Of a DNA stretch of 26,775 nucleotides, positions 1 through 7,140 are shown piece by piece. Location of the stretch: contig JAVBNJ010000036.1 of assembly GCA_031551625.1 (NCBI GenBank), forward strand, positions 1-26,775, read 5' to 3'. Position 1 is the stretch's first letter; each line of letters opens with the position of its first letter. Origin of the DNA: JAVBNJ01 sp031551625. Lineage in GTDB: Bacteria > Bacteroidota > Bacteroidia > Bacteroidales > UBA932. The notes under the pieces were generated by a model. The model was not told the origin of the DNA. It worked only from the letters and a program-made list of their open reading frames with translations, and made no database searches. Position numbers and translations under genes: made by a program.

Positions 1-966
1 TTGTTTGATGCAGGGTATGTGTGCGAAGACGAACCGTTCAAAAAGCTCATCAACCAAGGGATGATACAGGGACGGAGTAACTTTGTGTATCGTATAAAGA
101 ATACGAACAAATTCGTTTCGCTCGGGTTGAAAAGCCAATACGATACGCAGGAATTACACGTAGATGTAAACATTGTAAGCAATGATATTTTAGACCTCGA
201 TAAATTCCGGGCATGGTTGCCTGAGTATGCGAATGCCGAATTTATGCTGGAAGACGGCAAATACATTTGCGGATGGGCGGTCGAGAAGATGAGCAAGTCG
301 ATGTACAACGTGGTAAACCCCGACATGATTTGTGAGAACTATGGCGCCGACACGTTGCGTATGTACGAAATGTTCCTCGGCCCGTTGGAACTCTCGAAAC
401 CATGGGATACCAACGGAATCGACGGCGTGCACCGTTTCCTGAAAAAATTCTGGCGCCTGTTTTTCAACGGCGAAACAGTAGCGGTGAGTGAAGAAACAGC
501 AACTCCGCAAGAACTGAAAACGCTGCACAAACTGATCAATAAGGTACAAACTGACATCGAAAGCTTTTCGTTCAACACGTCGGTAAGCGCCTTTATGATT
601 GCCGTGAACGAACTCATGGATATGAAGTGTAACAAGCGCGCCATATTGGAACCGATGGCTATTTTGTTGTGCCCGTTTGCACCGCACATTTGCGAAGAGC
701 TGTGGGAAAAACTGGGGCATACAAGCAGTATTGCTTTAGCTGCTTTCCCTGTGTATGAAGAAAAATACACGGTTGAAAACAGCTTTGAATATCCCGTATC
801 ATTCAACGGAAAACTGCGCTTTAAAAAAGAATTACCTTTGGGTATTTCGGCTAAAGAAATAGAAGAAGCCGTGCTTGCCGACGAACAATCAATCAAATAC
901 CTGGAGGGAAAAACTCCGAAAAAGATGATTGTTGTACCGGGGAAAATCGTGAATATTGTCGTATAA
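1..966 (+). CDS. leuS: Leucyl-tRNA synthetase, C-terminal part (5' end outside window)
   Basis: This is the 3' end of a class I aminoacyl-tRNA synthetase that charges tRNA-Leu in the cytoplasm. The KMSKS ATP-binding loop is intact at 286-300 (residues 96-100 of the visible part). It is followed by the expected ENYGADTLR segment and an LEL..PWDTNGIDGVHRFLKKFWR stretch typical of bacterial LeuRS. After that come the helical anticodon-binding domain and a small C-terminal domain ending in IVNIVV. Bacterial LeuRS is usually about 850-950 residues, so roughly two thirds of the gene lies upstream. The first codon shown (TTG) is only the window edge, not a start. The stop TAA is at 964-966. There is no sign of disruption. 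The gene is read towards radA, 79 bp further on. Confidence 0.96.
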   Translation: MFDAGYVCEDEPFKKLINQGMIQGRSNFVYRIKNTNKFVSLGLKSQYDTQELHVDVNIVSNDILDLDKFRAWLPEYANAEFMLEDGKYICGWAVEKMSKSMYNVVNPDMICENYGADTLRMYEMFLGPLELSKPWDTNGIDGVHRFLKKFWRLFFNGETVAVSEETATPQELKTLHKLINKVQTDIESFSFNTSVSAFMIAVNELMDMKCNKRAILEPMAILLCPFAPHICEELWEKLGHTSSIALAAFPVYEEKYTVENSFEYPVSFNGKLRFKKELPLGISAKEIEEAVLADEQSIKYLEGKTPKKMIVVPGKIVNIVV

Positions 967-992
967 ACAATTGATAATTACATTATTATTTA

Positions 993-1040
993 TTAAACAA
1001 ACCTGTTTTAAACAACATTGTTTAAAACAAACTTGTTAAA
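993..1040. promoter_or_regulatory. 48-bp dyad with a 12-bp perfect inverted repeat between leuS and radA
   Basis: The arms TGTTTTAAACAA (1004-1015) and TTGTTTAAAACA (1018-1029) are perfect reverse complements around a 2-base CA centre. The symmetry resumes outside a 3-base mismatch with AACAA (996-1000) and TTGTT (1033-1037), and ends 6 bases before the radA ATG. The arms are almost GC-free and no T-tract follows, so a Rho-independent terminator is unlikely. An operator for a dimeric or tetrameric repressor of radA is a reasonable guess. No regulator can be named. Confidence 0.6.
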
Positions 1041-1045
1041 AAACG

Positions 1046-2416
1046 ATGGCCAAACTAAAAAAAGCTTATTTCTGCCAATCGTGCGGCTACGAATCGGCCA
1101 AATGGTTGGGGCGCTGCCCCAGTTGCGGCGAGTGGAACACTTTTGCCGAAGAACTGGTAGGTAAAGAAGCGCCCACGGCAACAACTTTTTCGTTCGGTCA
1201 CGATAAAGCCGTAGCGCAACGGGTCGATGAAATTGATTTTGAGCAACAGCCACGGCTGAATATCGAAAACGAAGAGGTAAACCGGCTACTGGGTGGTGGG
1301 CTGGTATTAGGATCGCTGGTACTCATCGGTGGCGAGCCGGGTATCGGTAAATCGACATTGAGTTTGCAACTGGCGCTGCATTGCCCATCGATGAAAACAC
1401 TCTATGTATCGGGCGAAGAGAGTGCACAGCAAATTAAACTGCGCGCCGACCGTCTGGGCGGCGACGGCAGCAATTGTTACATACTGGCCGAAACAAATCT
1501 TGAAAATATTTTTGCGCAGGCACAAAAACTGCAACCGCAATTCATCGTGGTCGATTCGATTCAAACACTCTACACCGAGCGTGTGGAATCGTCGGCCGGC
1601 AGCATTTCGCAAGTACGCGAATGCGCCGCACAATTGTTGAAATTCGCCAAACAAACAGGCATTCCCGTTTTTATTATCGGGCATATTACGAAAGACGGCA
1701 CCATTGCAGGGCCGAAAGTATTGGAGCATATTGTGGATGTGGTGTTGCAATTCGAAGGCGACGGACAACACGCCTATCGCATTCTGCGAAGCATCAAAAA
1801 CCGCTTCGGTTCTACTTCCGAAATCGGTATTTTCGAAATGCTGGGCAGCGGCTTGCGCGAAGTAAGCAACCCTTCGGAACTGTTGATTACGCAGCACGAA
1901 AGCGCATTGAGCGGCATTGCCGTGGCGGCGACACTGGATGGTATCCGTCCGTTTTTGATAGAAACGCAAGCGTTGGTAAGCAGTGCGGCCTACGGCACAC
2001 CGCAACGCTCGGCCACGGGCTTCGATGTGCGCCGCATGAACATGCTGTTGGCCGTATTGGAGAAACGCGCCGGATTCAAATTGGCTGTAAAGGACGTATT
2101 CCTGAACATGGCCGGCGGGTTGAAAGTGATAGACCCTGCGGTCGATCTAGCCGTTGTTACGGCCATCCTTTCGTCGAATTTCGATTTGCCGGTATCGTCG
2201 CACTATTGCTTTGCCGCCGAAGTGGGGTTGAGCGGCGAAATACGCCCCGTATCGCGCGTCGATCAACGTATTGCCGAAGCCGAAAAATTAGGATTCGAAA
2301 AAATATTTATTTCCAAATACAACCAGAAAGGCTTGCCGAAAACCAAGAAAATAGAAGTGGTGGCGGTAAGCAAAATGGATGAATTACTACGCGCGGTATT
2401 CCGCGATGCGAAATAA
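1046..2416 (+). CDS. radA: DNA repair protein RadA
   Basis: RadA (Sms) is a DnaB-type hexameric branch-migration motor used in recombinational repair and in integrating single strands during transformation. At 456 aa it has the full family length. The order of parts is: an N-terminal C4 zinc finger (C10, C13, C24, C27); a RecA-like ATPase core with Walker A GEPGIGKST at residues 96-104; the RadA-specific KNRFG motif at 251-255; and a C-terminal Lon-protease-like domain that in this family is structural rather than proteolytic. The ATG at 1046 places the zinc finger at the normal distance from the N-terminus. The gene sits just after the dyad at 993-1040 and is convergent with the secreted-protein gene at 2444. 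Fragments resembling its last codons recur at 3815-3832 and 3851-3889. Confidence 0.97.
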   Translation: MAKLKKAYFCQSCGYESAKWLGRCPSCGEWNTFAEELVGKEAPTATTFSFGHDKAVAQRVDEIDFEQQPRLNIENEEVNRLLGGGLVLGSLVLIGGEPGIGKSTLSLQLALHCPSMKTLYVSGEESAQQIKLRADRLGGDGSNCYILAETNLENIFAQAQKLQPQFIVVDSIQTLYTERVESSAGSISQVRECAAQLLKFAKQTGIPVFIIGHITKDGTIAGPKVLEHIVDVVLQFEGDGQHAYRILRSIKNRFGSTSEIGIFEMLGSGLREVSNPSELLITQHESALSGIAVAATLDGIRPFLIETQALVSSAAYGTPQRSATGFDVRRMNMLLAVLEKRAGFKLAVKDVFLNMAGGLKVIDPAVDLAVVTAILSSNFDLPVSSHYCFAAEVGLSGEIRPVSRVDQRIAEAEKLGFEKIFISKYNQKGLPKTKKIEVVAVSKMDELLRAVFRDAK

Positions 2417-2443
2417 GCTGTAATGTGCTGCTCGCAGATTTTT

Positions 2444-3391
2444 TTATTTATCTCGAACACAGCGGACACCAGTGCCGTCTGATGGCGGGTCAGTCCATCC
2501 GTATACAGATAGACAGCCTGATGAACATCCGGTAGAACATCCTTTATTACAGCAATACCACCTATAGTTACTAGAAGAACCTACATGCCATCCATAGTAA
2601 TTGCTCGACATGTACCATGTTTTTATAAAACTTGAACTTTTGTTCACAATAGGCCAACAGGTAGCGCTTAACTCCGCCAGTGTAGGTATGCGCCAACCAG
2701 CCCCGAAGGTTGCTACACATAAGCTATTTGCATTGTCTACGGAACTAGGCCAGGTTGGCAAATCACGACACGCAATTATAACAGGACAACCATCGTACAT
2801 AAAAGCACAAAAAAGGCTGGGACAGCCTGTCGCATCAGTCATTGCCGACGGAGTAACAGTTAAAGCAGACTCCGCCAGTGTTTGACTATTTACTATTTGT
2901 TTTTCGATGCCGTCGGCTGCGACTAGCGTGAATGGTGGTGTACCTTTGAATGTGTAATTACCGTTACTATATGTTGTATTCGGCGGATAGTCGGTAGCAT
3001 AAGCGCACCATTTATAATGCGTGGGCATGTTGTTTTTGTCCAATTGTAGCACAATAGTGGCTGTAGTTCCATTGCTGCCGGTAATCCACAAGCCTCGCTT
3101 ATTTCCTGTCACTGTTTGTGCACTCACTGCTGCGGGTGCAAGTGAATAAACACCTATTACAGTAGCAGGCGCCCAATTTCCAGTGGGTACGCCATTACTT
3201 ACTTTTTGGTAATCGACAAATACCCACACTTGATTGCGGTGTGTAATATTGTTGCAAGCTGTCCATGTCAGCTTGAATGTAACTCGCCCGTTTTTGTAAT
3301 CAGTACTTACCGAACTCGTTGATGCGCAATTGCCTGCAAATATGGTGCTGGCAAGCGCTGCAAAAAAAAGAAATAAAAATGTTTTTCTCAT
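2444..3391 (-). CDS. Secreted Cys-rich protein with FISUMP-like C-terminus, paralogue 1 (intact)
   Basis: The 315-aa product starts with a signal peptide (MRKTFLFLFFAALASTIFA, then a mature start near GNC), so export to the periplasm or surface is expected. Residues about 25-170 form an N-terminal domain shared with the paralogues at 5346-6560 and 12351-13322; common features are a VWVFVDYQ-like strand, KWCAFATDYPPN and a GTPPF motif. I do not recognise this domain. After ATGCPSLFC comes a C-type-lectin-like FISUMP end with GWRIPTLAELSA and a terminal GVRCVRDK, a pattern typical of FISUMP/DUF1566 proteins. Between them lies a Cys-rich insert containing CCNKGCSTGCSSGC. The insert is bounded by direct repeats at 2495-2503 and 2588-2596. 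The gene is preceded by a structured leader and a near-consensus promoter at 3731-3761. Function unknown; adhesion or ligand binding is an inference from the fold. Confidence 0.8.
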   Translation of the reverse strand: MRKTFLFLFFAALASTIFAGNCASTSSVSTDYKNGRVTFKLTWTACNNITHRNQVWVFVDYQKVSNGVPTGNWAPATVIGVYSLAPAAVSAQTVTGNKRGLWITGSNGTTATIVLQLDKNNMPTHYKWCAYATDYPPNTTYSNGNYTFKGTPPFTLVAADGIEKQIVNSQTLAESALTVTPSAMTDATGCPSLFCAFMYDGCPVIIACRDLPTWPSSVDNANSLCVATFGAGWRIPTLAELSATCWPIVNKSSSFIKTWYMSSNYYGWHVGSSSNYRWYCCNKGCSTGCSSGCLSVYGWTDPPSDGTGVRCVRDK

Positions 3392-3440
3392 AATAATTAA
3401 GTTTTTAGTTGTTTAATTAAATTATTAGTTATAATTCGTA

Positions 3441-3530
3441 TAGCATTGGGGTTGTTTGGTAGCCACAAGGACTACCCTAATAACAACAAACAAACAAAAC
3501 AACCCCTTGCTACGATTTTTCTTCGTTGCC
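3441..3530 (-). ncRNA. Leader module 2 of paralogue 1: GGCAACGA block plus long hairpin
   Basis: On the minus strand the block GGCAACGA (3523-3530) and AAAATCGTAGC are followed by a long helix. Its arms, seen on the plus strand, are TAGCATTGGGGTTGTTT (3441-3457) and AAACAACCCCTTGCTA (3497-3512). Inside lies a second small hairpin, GGTAG/CTACC. The same block, the GTAGC-AA...AA-GCTAC closing pattern and a TGTTTGTTTG loop recur before the other two paralogues. The module lies about 50-140 bases upstream of the start codon, inside the predicted 5' UTR. Confidence 0.65.
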
Positions 3531-3576
3531 TTTTGCTTCTGTTTGTATTAATCTATATAAACTATGAACAAAAGAA

Positions 3577-3684
3577 ACGTGGATTTTTACTTATCTCGAT
3601 TGAGGTCTTGAGAAACCAAACTATAAAATAAACAAAATCCACGTATGGTAGAATTTTATTCTCTATAGTTAGAAATTTCTCAAG
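3577..3684 (-). ncRNA. Leader module 1 of paralogue 1: predicted H-type pseudoknot
   Basis: Two helices interleave on the minus strand. P1 pairs 3676-3684 with 3607-3615 (CTTGAGAAA with TTTCTCAAG, 9 bp). P2 pairs 3634-3644 with 3577-3587 (ACGTGGATTTT with AAAATCCACGT, 11 bp). The order P1-5', P2-5', P1-3', P2-3' is that of a pseudoknot. The corresponding region before paralogue 3 (11786-11899) keeps the same order with changed but still paired bases, which argues for selection on the structure. Confidence 0.6.
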
Positions 3685-3730
3685 TTTCAATCGAAGAATA
3701 AATCTTGCGTTAAAAGAACGTACAATGATA

Positions 3731-3761
3731 CAAAGGAAGGAAATTATTTTTAATTTGCAAA
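3731..3761 (-). promoter_or_regulatory. Predicted promoter of paralogue 1
   Basis: On the minus strand TTTG (3758-3761) stands exactly 19 bases before TTCCTTTG (3731-3738), a one-mismatch version of the Bacteroidetes TAnnTTTG -7 box. Transcription from here would give a leader of about 335 nt that contains both structured modules. The layout matches the better-conserved promoters at 7045-7076 and 11686-11716. Confidence 0.5.
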
Positions 3762-3814
3762 ATTTCTGTGTTAAATTATTGAGCCTATGCCAAAGTTTAT
3801 AGGTGGCATCGATG

Positions 3815-3889
3815 TTCCGCGACGCGAACTAAATTATTTATCCAATACCGGACGAACTGCTGTGTACGGTGTTTAGGGATGCGAATTAA
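3815..3889 (+). pseudogene. Remnants of a radA 3' end (two partial copies)
   Basis: At 3851-3889 the plus strand reads DELLCTVFRDAN and a stop, against DELLRAVFRDAK and a stop at the real radA end. Many of the differences are synonymous, so this looks like a diverged radA allele rather than a fresh copy. A second, shorter copy of the FRDAN-stop end occurs at 3815-3832. Weak similarity may extend upstream to about 3785 (MPK...IDV against LPK...IEV). No RadA domain is present, so neither fragment is functional. They run directly into the duplicated tail of paralogue 1. Confidence 0.65.
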
Positions 3890-3916
3890 GCTGTAATGTG
3901 CTGCCCGCAGACTTTT

Positions 3917-4054
3917 TTATTTATCACGAACACAGCGGACACCAGCGCCTGATGGCCCGTCAGTCCATCCGTAGTAATCGCGCGACCTGTAAAATCCTTT
4001 TATAAAACTTGAACTTTTGTTCACAATAGGCCAACAGGTAGCGCTTAACTCCGC
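3917..4054 (-). pseudogene. Partial duplicate of the 3' end of secreted paralogue 1
   Basis: On the minus strand this reads from AELSATCWPIVNKSSS through YYGWTDGPSGAGVRCVRDK to a stop, without a start, signal peptide or N-terminal domain. Bases 3998-4054 are identical to 2621-2677 (57 of 57). The next 21 bases (3977-3997 against 2600-2620) differ at 7 positions, changing five of seven residues (T to G, W to F, M to R, S to R, N to D). Relative to the intact gene it lacks the 93-bp Cys-rich segment. Homology continues about 25 bp past the stop into the radA remnant, so the whole radA/secreted-gene junction was copied. The stretch 4055-4168 has no recognisable content. Confidence 0.8.
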
Positions 4055-4168
4055 ATGTAATTCTGTAGAAAATCCTCGGATTGGATCCGCGTGCTGTAAT
4101 CAAACAGGGTTGGTGCATTGTGTAAAACGTTAACAACAGTATTCAAAATCCAGCTTCAATTGTACGGC

Positions 4169-5215
4169 CTACTGGGGAAGCGGCGAACTTTCATCTATGC
4201 TATTGCTTTTGGTCAATCCGATAAGCCGTACTTTCTTTTGCGATAAATCGACCTGTTCCAGTAATTCACATGCCACCTGCCAAAATTCATCGAAATCCGT
4301 AATTTGGTGCAGGGCTGTTTTGCTGCGTGTGATCTGCTCAAAGTCGGCATATTTTACTTTTAGCGTAAGGGTACGTCCGAAAAAATGCCGCCGGCTGATG
4401 CGTTGCCATACTTCTTCGGCAATGTTGCGCAGTTCCTGTTCTAATTCATCCGCAGAATTAATGTCGGTAAAAAATGTATTTTCGGCACCCATTGATTTAC
4501 GGATGCGGTCGGGATTCACTTCGCGCTCGTCAATCCCCCTGGCATACAGGTAATAGTTGTGCCCCACTTTCCCGAAATGGCGAACCAATGTTTGTTCCGA
4601 CAATTTTTTCAAGTCAGCGCCGGTCGAAATACCCAACCCATGCATTTTTTCGGCGGTTACTTTTCCCACACCAAAGAATTTTTCAATAGCCAACGATTCT
4701 ACAAATGCCTCTACCTCGTTGGGTTTTACTACAAACAAACCATCGGGCTTTTTGTAGTCAGAGGCTATTTTCGCTAAAAATTTATTGACCGATATACCGG
4801 CGGAGGCCGTAAGCCCTGTTTCGGTTTTAATGCGTTGCTTAATCTCCTTGGCAATTAACGTAGCCGATGGCATATTCCGGTAATTTTGTGTAACATCAAG
4901 AAATGCTTCGTCGAGCGACAACGGTTCCACTAAAGGGGTATAGTCGTGGAAAATGTTCATTATTTGTTGCGAAACGCTTTTGTACACATCGAAACGAGCC
5001 GGTGCGAAAATCAGGTGCGGACATTTTTTTAAAGCCGTTTTAGAAGGCATCGCCGAACGAACGCCATACTTACGTGCTTCATAACTGGCTGCCGCAACCA
5101 CCCCACGGTCGCCGGAATAGCCTACCGCCAGCGGCTTCCCCCGATACTCCGGGTTGTCGCGTTGCTCGATGGAAGCATAAAAAGCATCCATGTCGATATG
5201 AATAATTTTGCGCAT
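4169..5215 (-). CDS. dinB: DNA polymerase IV (Y-family translesion polymerase)
   Basis: Error-prone DNA polymerase that copies past damaged bases. The start chosen is the ATG at 5213-5215, giving MRKIIHIDMDAFYASIEQ at the N-terminus, the normal beginning for DinB; this makes a 348-aa protein. The upstream in-frame ATG at 5254 would add 13 residues with no family counterpart. Catalytic metal ligands are visible as D8 and D10 in HIDMDAFYAS and as D102-E103 in PLSLDEAFLDVT. The AFYAS segment holds the aromatic steric-gate position. The DNA-binding GVGKVTAEKMHGLGI helix-hairpin-helix and the C-terminal little-finger domain follow. The end PQ is short and I see no clear beta-clamp-binding motif. 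The gene is intact and separates the paralogue 1 duplication from paralogue 2. No LexA box was recognised upstream. Confidence 0.95.
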   Translation of the reverse strand: MRKIIHIDMDAFYASIEQRDNPEYRGKPLAVGYSGDRGVVAAASYEARKYGVRSAMPSKTALKKCPHLIFAPARFDVYKSVSQQIMNIFHDYTPLVEPLSLDEAFLDVTQNYRNMPSATLIAKEIKQRIKTETGLTASAGISVNKFLAKIASDYKKPDGLFVVKPNEVEAFVESLAIEKFFGVGKVTAEKMHGLGISTGADLKKLSEQTLVRHFGKVGHNYYLYARGIDEREVNPDRIRKSMGAENTFFTDINSADELEQELRNIAEEVWQRISRRHFFGRTLTLKVKYADFEQITRSKTALHQITDFDEFWQVACELLEQVDLSQKKVRLIGLTKSNSIDESSPLPQ

Positions 5216-5345
5216 AGCAGTTATAAAGTTACAAAGTAATGTGCAAAAATGCAAACAGCAAAAACAGGCTGCCCTTTATTCTCAGAATTGCCTGGTAAAA
5301 ATCTCTATTAATATAGAGAACAGCTGAAGAAGTGAATATGATAAA

Positions 5346-6560
5346 CTAAGGTCTGATACACCTTGTGTAGGCCCAGTCATTTCCACTATTAGTGCCGATA
5401 CCTCCTGGCATACCTCCCTAAGCTCCGCTGAACCAATATGGTTTTTCTGTATTAGGTGTGTTAACACTTGGATTACCTAATTAAGTAGGATAGTAGTCCT
5501 TCTTGCCCATAATCTGTCCGTAAAGGTTGCATATAATCTCTAAATCCTGTAGCCAATATTGTAAGCCCATAATCATCCGTTCCTTTATAACTTGTACTAT
5601 TGCTGTCTCCAATCCAAGAAGTGGTTGCTCGAAGTTTATAAACGGCTGCTGCATTATAAGCTATAGCGTATAATTCTGCTTGTTCCGGCAAGCGCCATCC
5701 GGAAGGGCAGTGTGACGTCGGGATCGCATCATAAATATAAATCATTGTGCCATACTTGCCGCAATAAGATTCTTTATCGTAAGCGCATAAATAGTTACCT
5801 TTTCTATAATCCAGATTTTGCGCCATCCACCATTTATTATCGGGCATCAGTACTATACGATATATCTTATTGTCGCGCGCATCTTTTATCCATGCTTCCC
5901 AGTTTTTTGCATCACTTGTACGTTGTAGGCAAGTATGAGAAGCGTCTAACAATAAATCGTTTCCTGTGTATGGGCAGAATGAATTGGAACAACCTGTGGC
6001 ATCGGTTATTGTTTTCGGGATAATTGATAAAGCTGTGGCTGTTGCTGTTTTCTCATTAACAATTTGCTTAGTTGTACCATTCACAGCTGTTAAGGTAAAT
6101 GGAGGAGTTCCCCTGAATGTATAAACACCACCGTTATTTGCCACTACATTTGGAGGACAATCACTGGCAAATGCACACCATTTAAATTGTGTAGGTACGT
6201 CGGTTAGTGTTATGGTAATGTTGGCATTTTGTGCAGCACTTGTTTGCCCTTGATACCAGAAACCTTTGGTATTTGTTCCATCCGCAGTGCAGTTGGCAGG
6301 TAGCTTTGTTAAATCTATGTTCGCACGCTGCCAGCTACCGTAGGGAGCGTTATTGCGCACTTCTTGATAATCGACTAATACCCATACTTTCGAATTGTAA
6401 GTGCTAGCGCCACTTGTGCCGCGACTTCCAGCTGCCCACGAGATGTTGAAAGTTACTTGTTTGGTTGCATAGTTTACGCTTACCGATTTGGTAAATGAGC
6501 GTTGTTGTACAGTTGTTGCGACACTTAATAGCATTGCTGCGATAAAGTAGATTTTTTCAT
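5346..6560 (-). pseudogene. Secreted FISUMP protein, paralogue 2 (frameshifted)
   Basis: The ancestral start appears to be the ATG at 6558-6560, followed by a run of six A (6552-6557 as T on the plus strand). One more A would restore MKKIYFIAAMLLSVATT, a signal peptide matching paralogue 3. As written, translation from that ATG stops after ten codons, and the long frame (5473-6534, 353 aa) begins at an internal ATG without a signal peptide. The body has the shared N-terminal domain (VWVLVDYQEV, FKWCAFASDCPPN, FRGTPPFTL) and then a classic FISUMP domain: DARDNKIYRIVLMPDNKWW, MAQNLDY and CPSGWRLPEQAEL. The C-terminus is broken too. The frame ends at 5473, while another frame carries TNSGNDWAYTRCIRP and a stop at 5346-5348, with two internal stops. 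Promoter and structured leader remain. Alternatives are phase variation in the A-run or sequencing errors. Confidence 0.7.
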
Positions 6561-6620
6561 AACAATTAATTTTTTAGTTATATATTCTATATTTTTAGTT
6601 ATTTAATTAAATTATATTTA

Positions 6621-6718
6621 CGTAGCATTAGGGTTATTTACATACTAAACAAACACAAACAGAAAGGGGAACTACTGATTGACAAAACAACTCCTTGCTA
6701 CGATTTTTCATCGTTGCC
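6621..6718 (-). ncRNA. Leader module 2 of paralogue 2
   Basis: On the minus strand GGCAACGA (6711-6718) leads to an ACGAT/ATCGT mini-hairpin with a GAAAA loop. A long helix follows: its outer part CGTAGCA/TGCTACG pairs 6696-6702 with 6621-6627, and its inner part AAGGAGTTGTTT pairs imperfectly with AAATAACCCTAA. The loop contains GTTTGTGTTTGTTT. Position and layout match the modules at 3441-3530 and 11950-12043, although the gene downstream is broken. Confidence 0.6.
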
Positions 6719-6847
6719 AATTTAAAACTTTTACCTTGATATTATTGGTGCAAAAAGAAAATACTTACCCAATTATAAGTTCTACTTGCAATTGACTAAG
6801 TACTTTCCCCTAACCCGCCCTAAGCAAAGGACACTGCACTTAATACA

Positions 6848-6963
6848 GACCAAGGTTCTCGAAAACCCACCCCTGAAAATAAATACAATGTCCATGCCTA
6901 ACCTTATATATAGCATAGACTTTACTTACATTTACAGGGGTTAAAATTTTCGAGATTTTGGTC
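6848..6963 (-). ncRNA. Long nested hairpin in the leader of paralogue 2
   Basis: Four nested helices stack into one long hairpin of about 116 nt: GACCAA/TTGGTC (6848-6853 with 6958-6963), CTCGAAAA/TTTTCGAG (6858-6865 with 6947-6954), ACCCCTG/CAGGGGT (6869-6875 with 6935-6941) and GTCCATGC with GCATAGAC (6890-6897 with 6913-6920, one wobble when read on the minus strand). It occupies the place taken by the pseudoknot in the other two leaders, roughly 80 nt after the promoter. No T-tract follows it. Confidence 0.65.
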
Positions 6964-7044
6964 CGTTCCGTAGAATAAAAATCAATGAAATTTATAGTAA
7001 ATCTACCAATCTTTATATTGCAAAGAGCAAAGAGAGTAACGTTG

Positions 7045-7076
7045 CAAATATAAACGATTGTTTTTATATGTGCAAA
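7045..7076 (-). promoter_or_regulatory. Predicted promoter of paralogue 2
   Basis: On the minus strand TTTG (7073-7076) is 20 bases upstream of TATATTTG (7045-7052), a full match to the Bacteroidetes TTTG/TAnnTTTG promoter. The expected transcript starts near 7038 and has a leader of about 480 nt. The element lies 65 bp beyond the end of the DUF4435 gene, which is read in the same direction. Confidence 0.65.
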
Positions 7077-7140
7077 TAAAATTTACGTGAAGATCGCCAT
7101 CTCGAAAACCCATTCAGCGAAAAATAGTTTTGAATAGCCC

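Noticed and set aside
190..720. Long open frame on the minus strand opposite leuS (and similar antisense frames opposite radA, pdxA, nadB and the glycosyltransferase)
   Set aside because: They lie fully inside well-supported genes, show no family motifs, and are explained by codon bias of the real gene.
3441..3512. Invertible promoter or integron attC-like site formed by the inverted arms
   Set aside because: The arms differ by a bulge and are not conserved in sequence between the three copies; pairing rather than sequence is kept, no recombinase gene is nearby, and attC core sites were not seen.
3446..3631. 61-codon plus-strand frame between paralogue 1 and dinB
   Set aside because: It lies across the structured leader of paralogue 1; its sequence follows the hairpin arms and pseudoknot, not a protein pattern.
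3917..4054. Reading this partial copy as the template repeat of a diversity-generating retroelement
   Set aside because: The bases that differ from 2600-2620 are not adenines on the sense strand of this copy, and it is itself a coding-gene tail with flanking radA remnants; no reverse transcriptase is present in the window.
5282..5467. Separate 61-codon gene downstream of paralogue 2
   Set aside because: It covers the decayed C-terminus of paralogue 2 in a different frame; the real remnant reads through to TRCIRP at 5346-5351.
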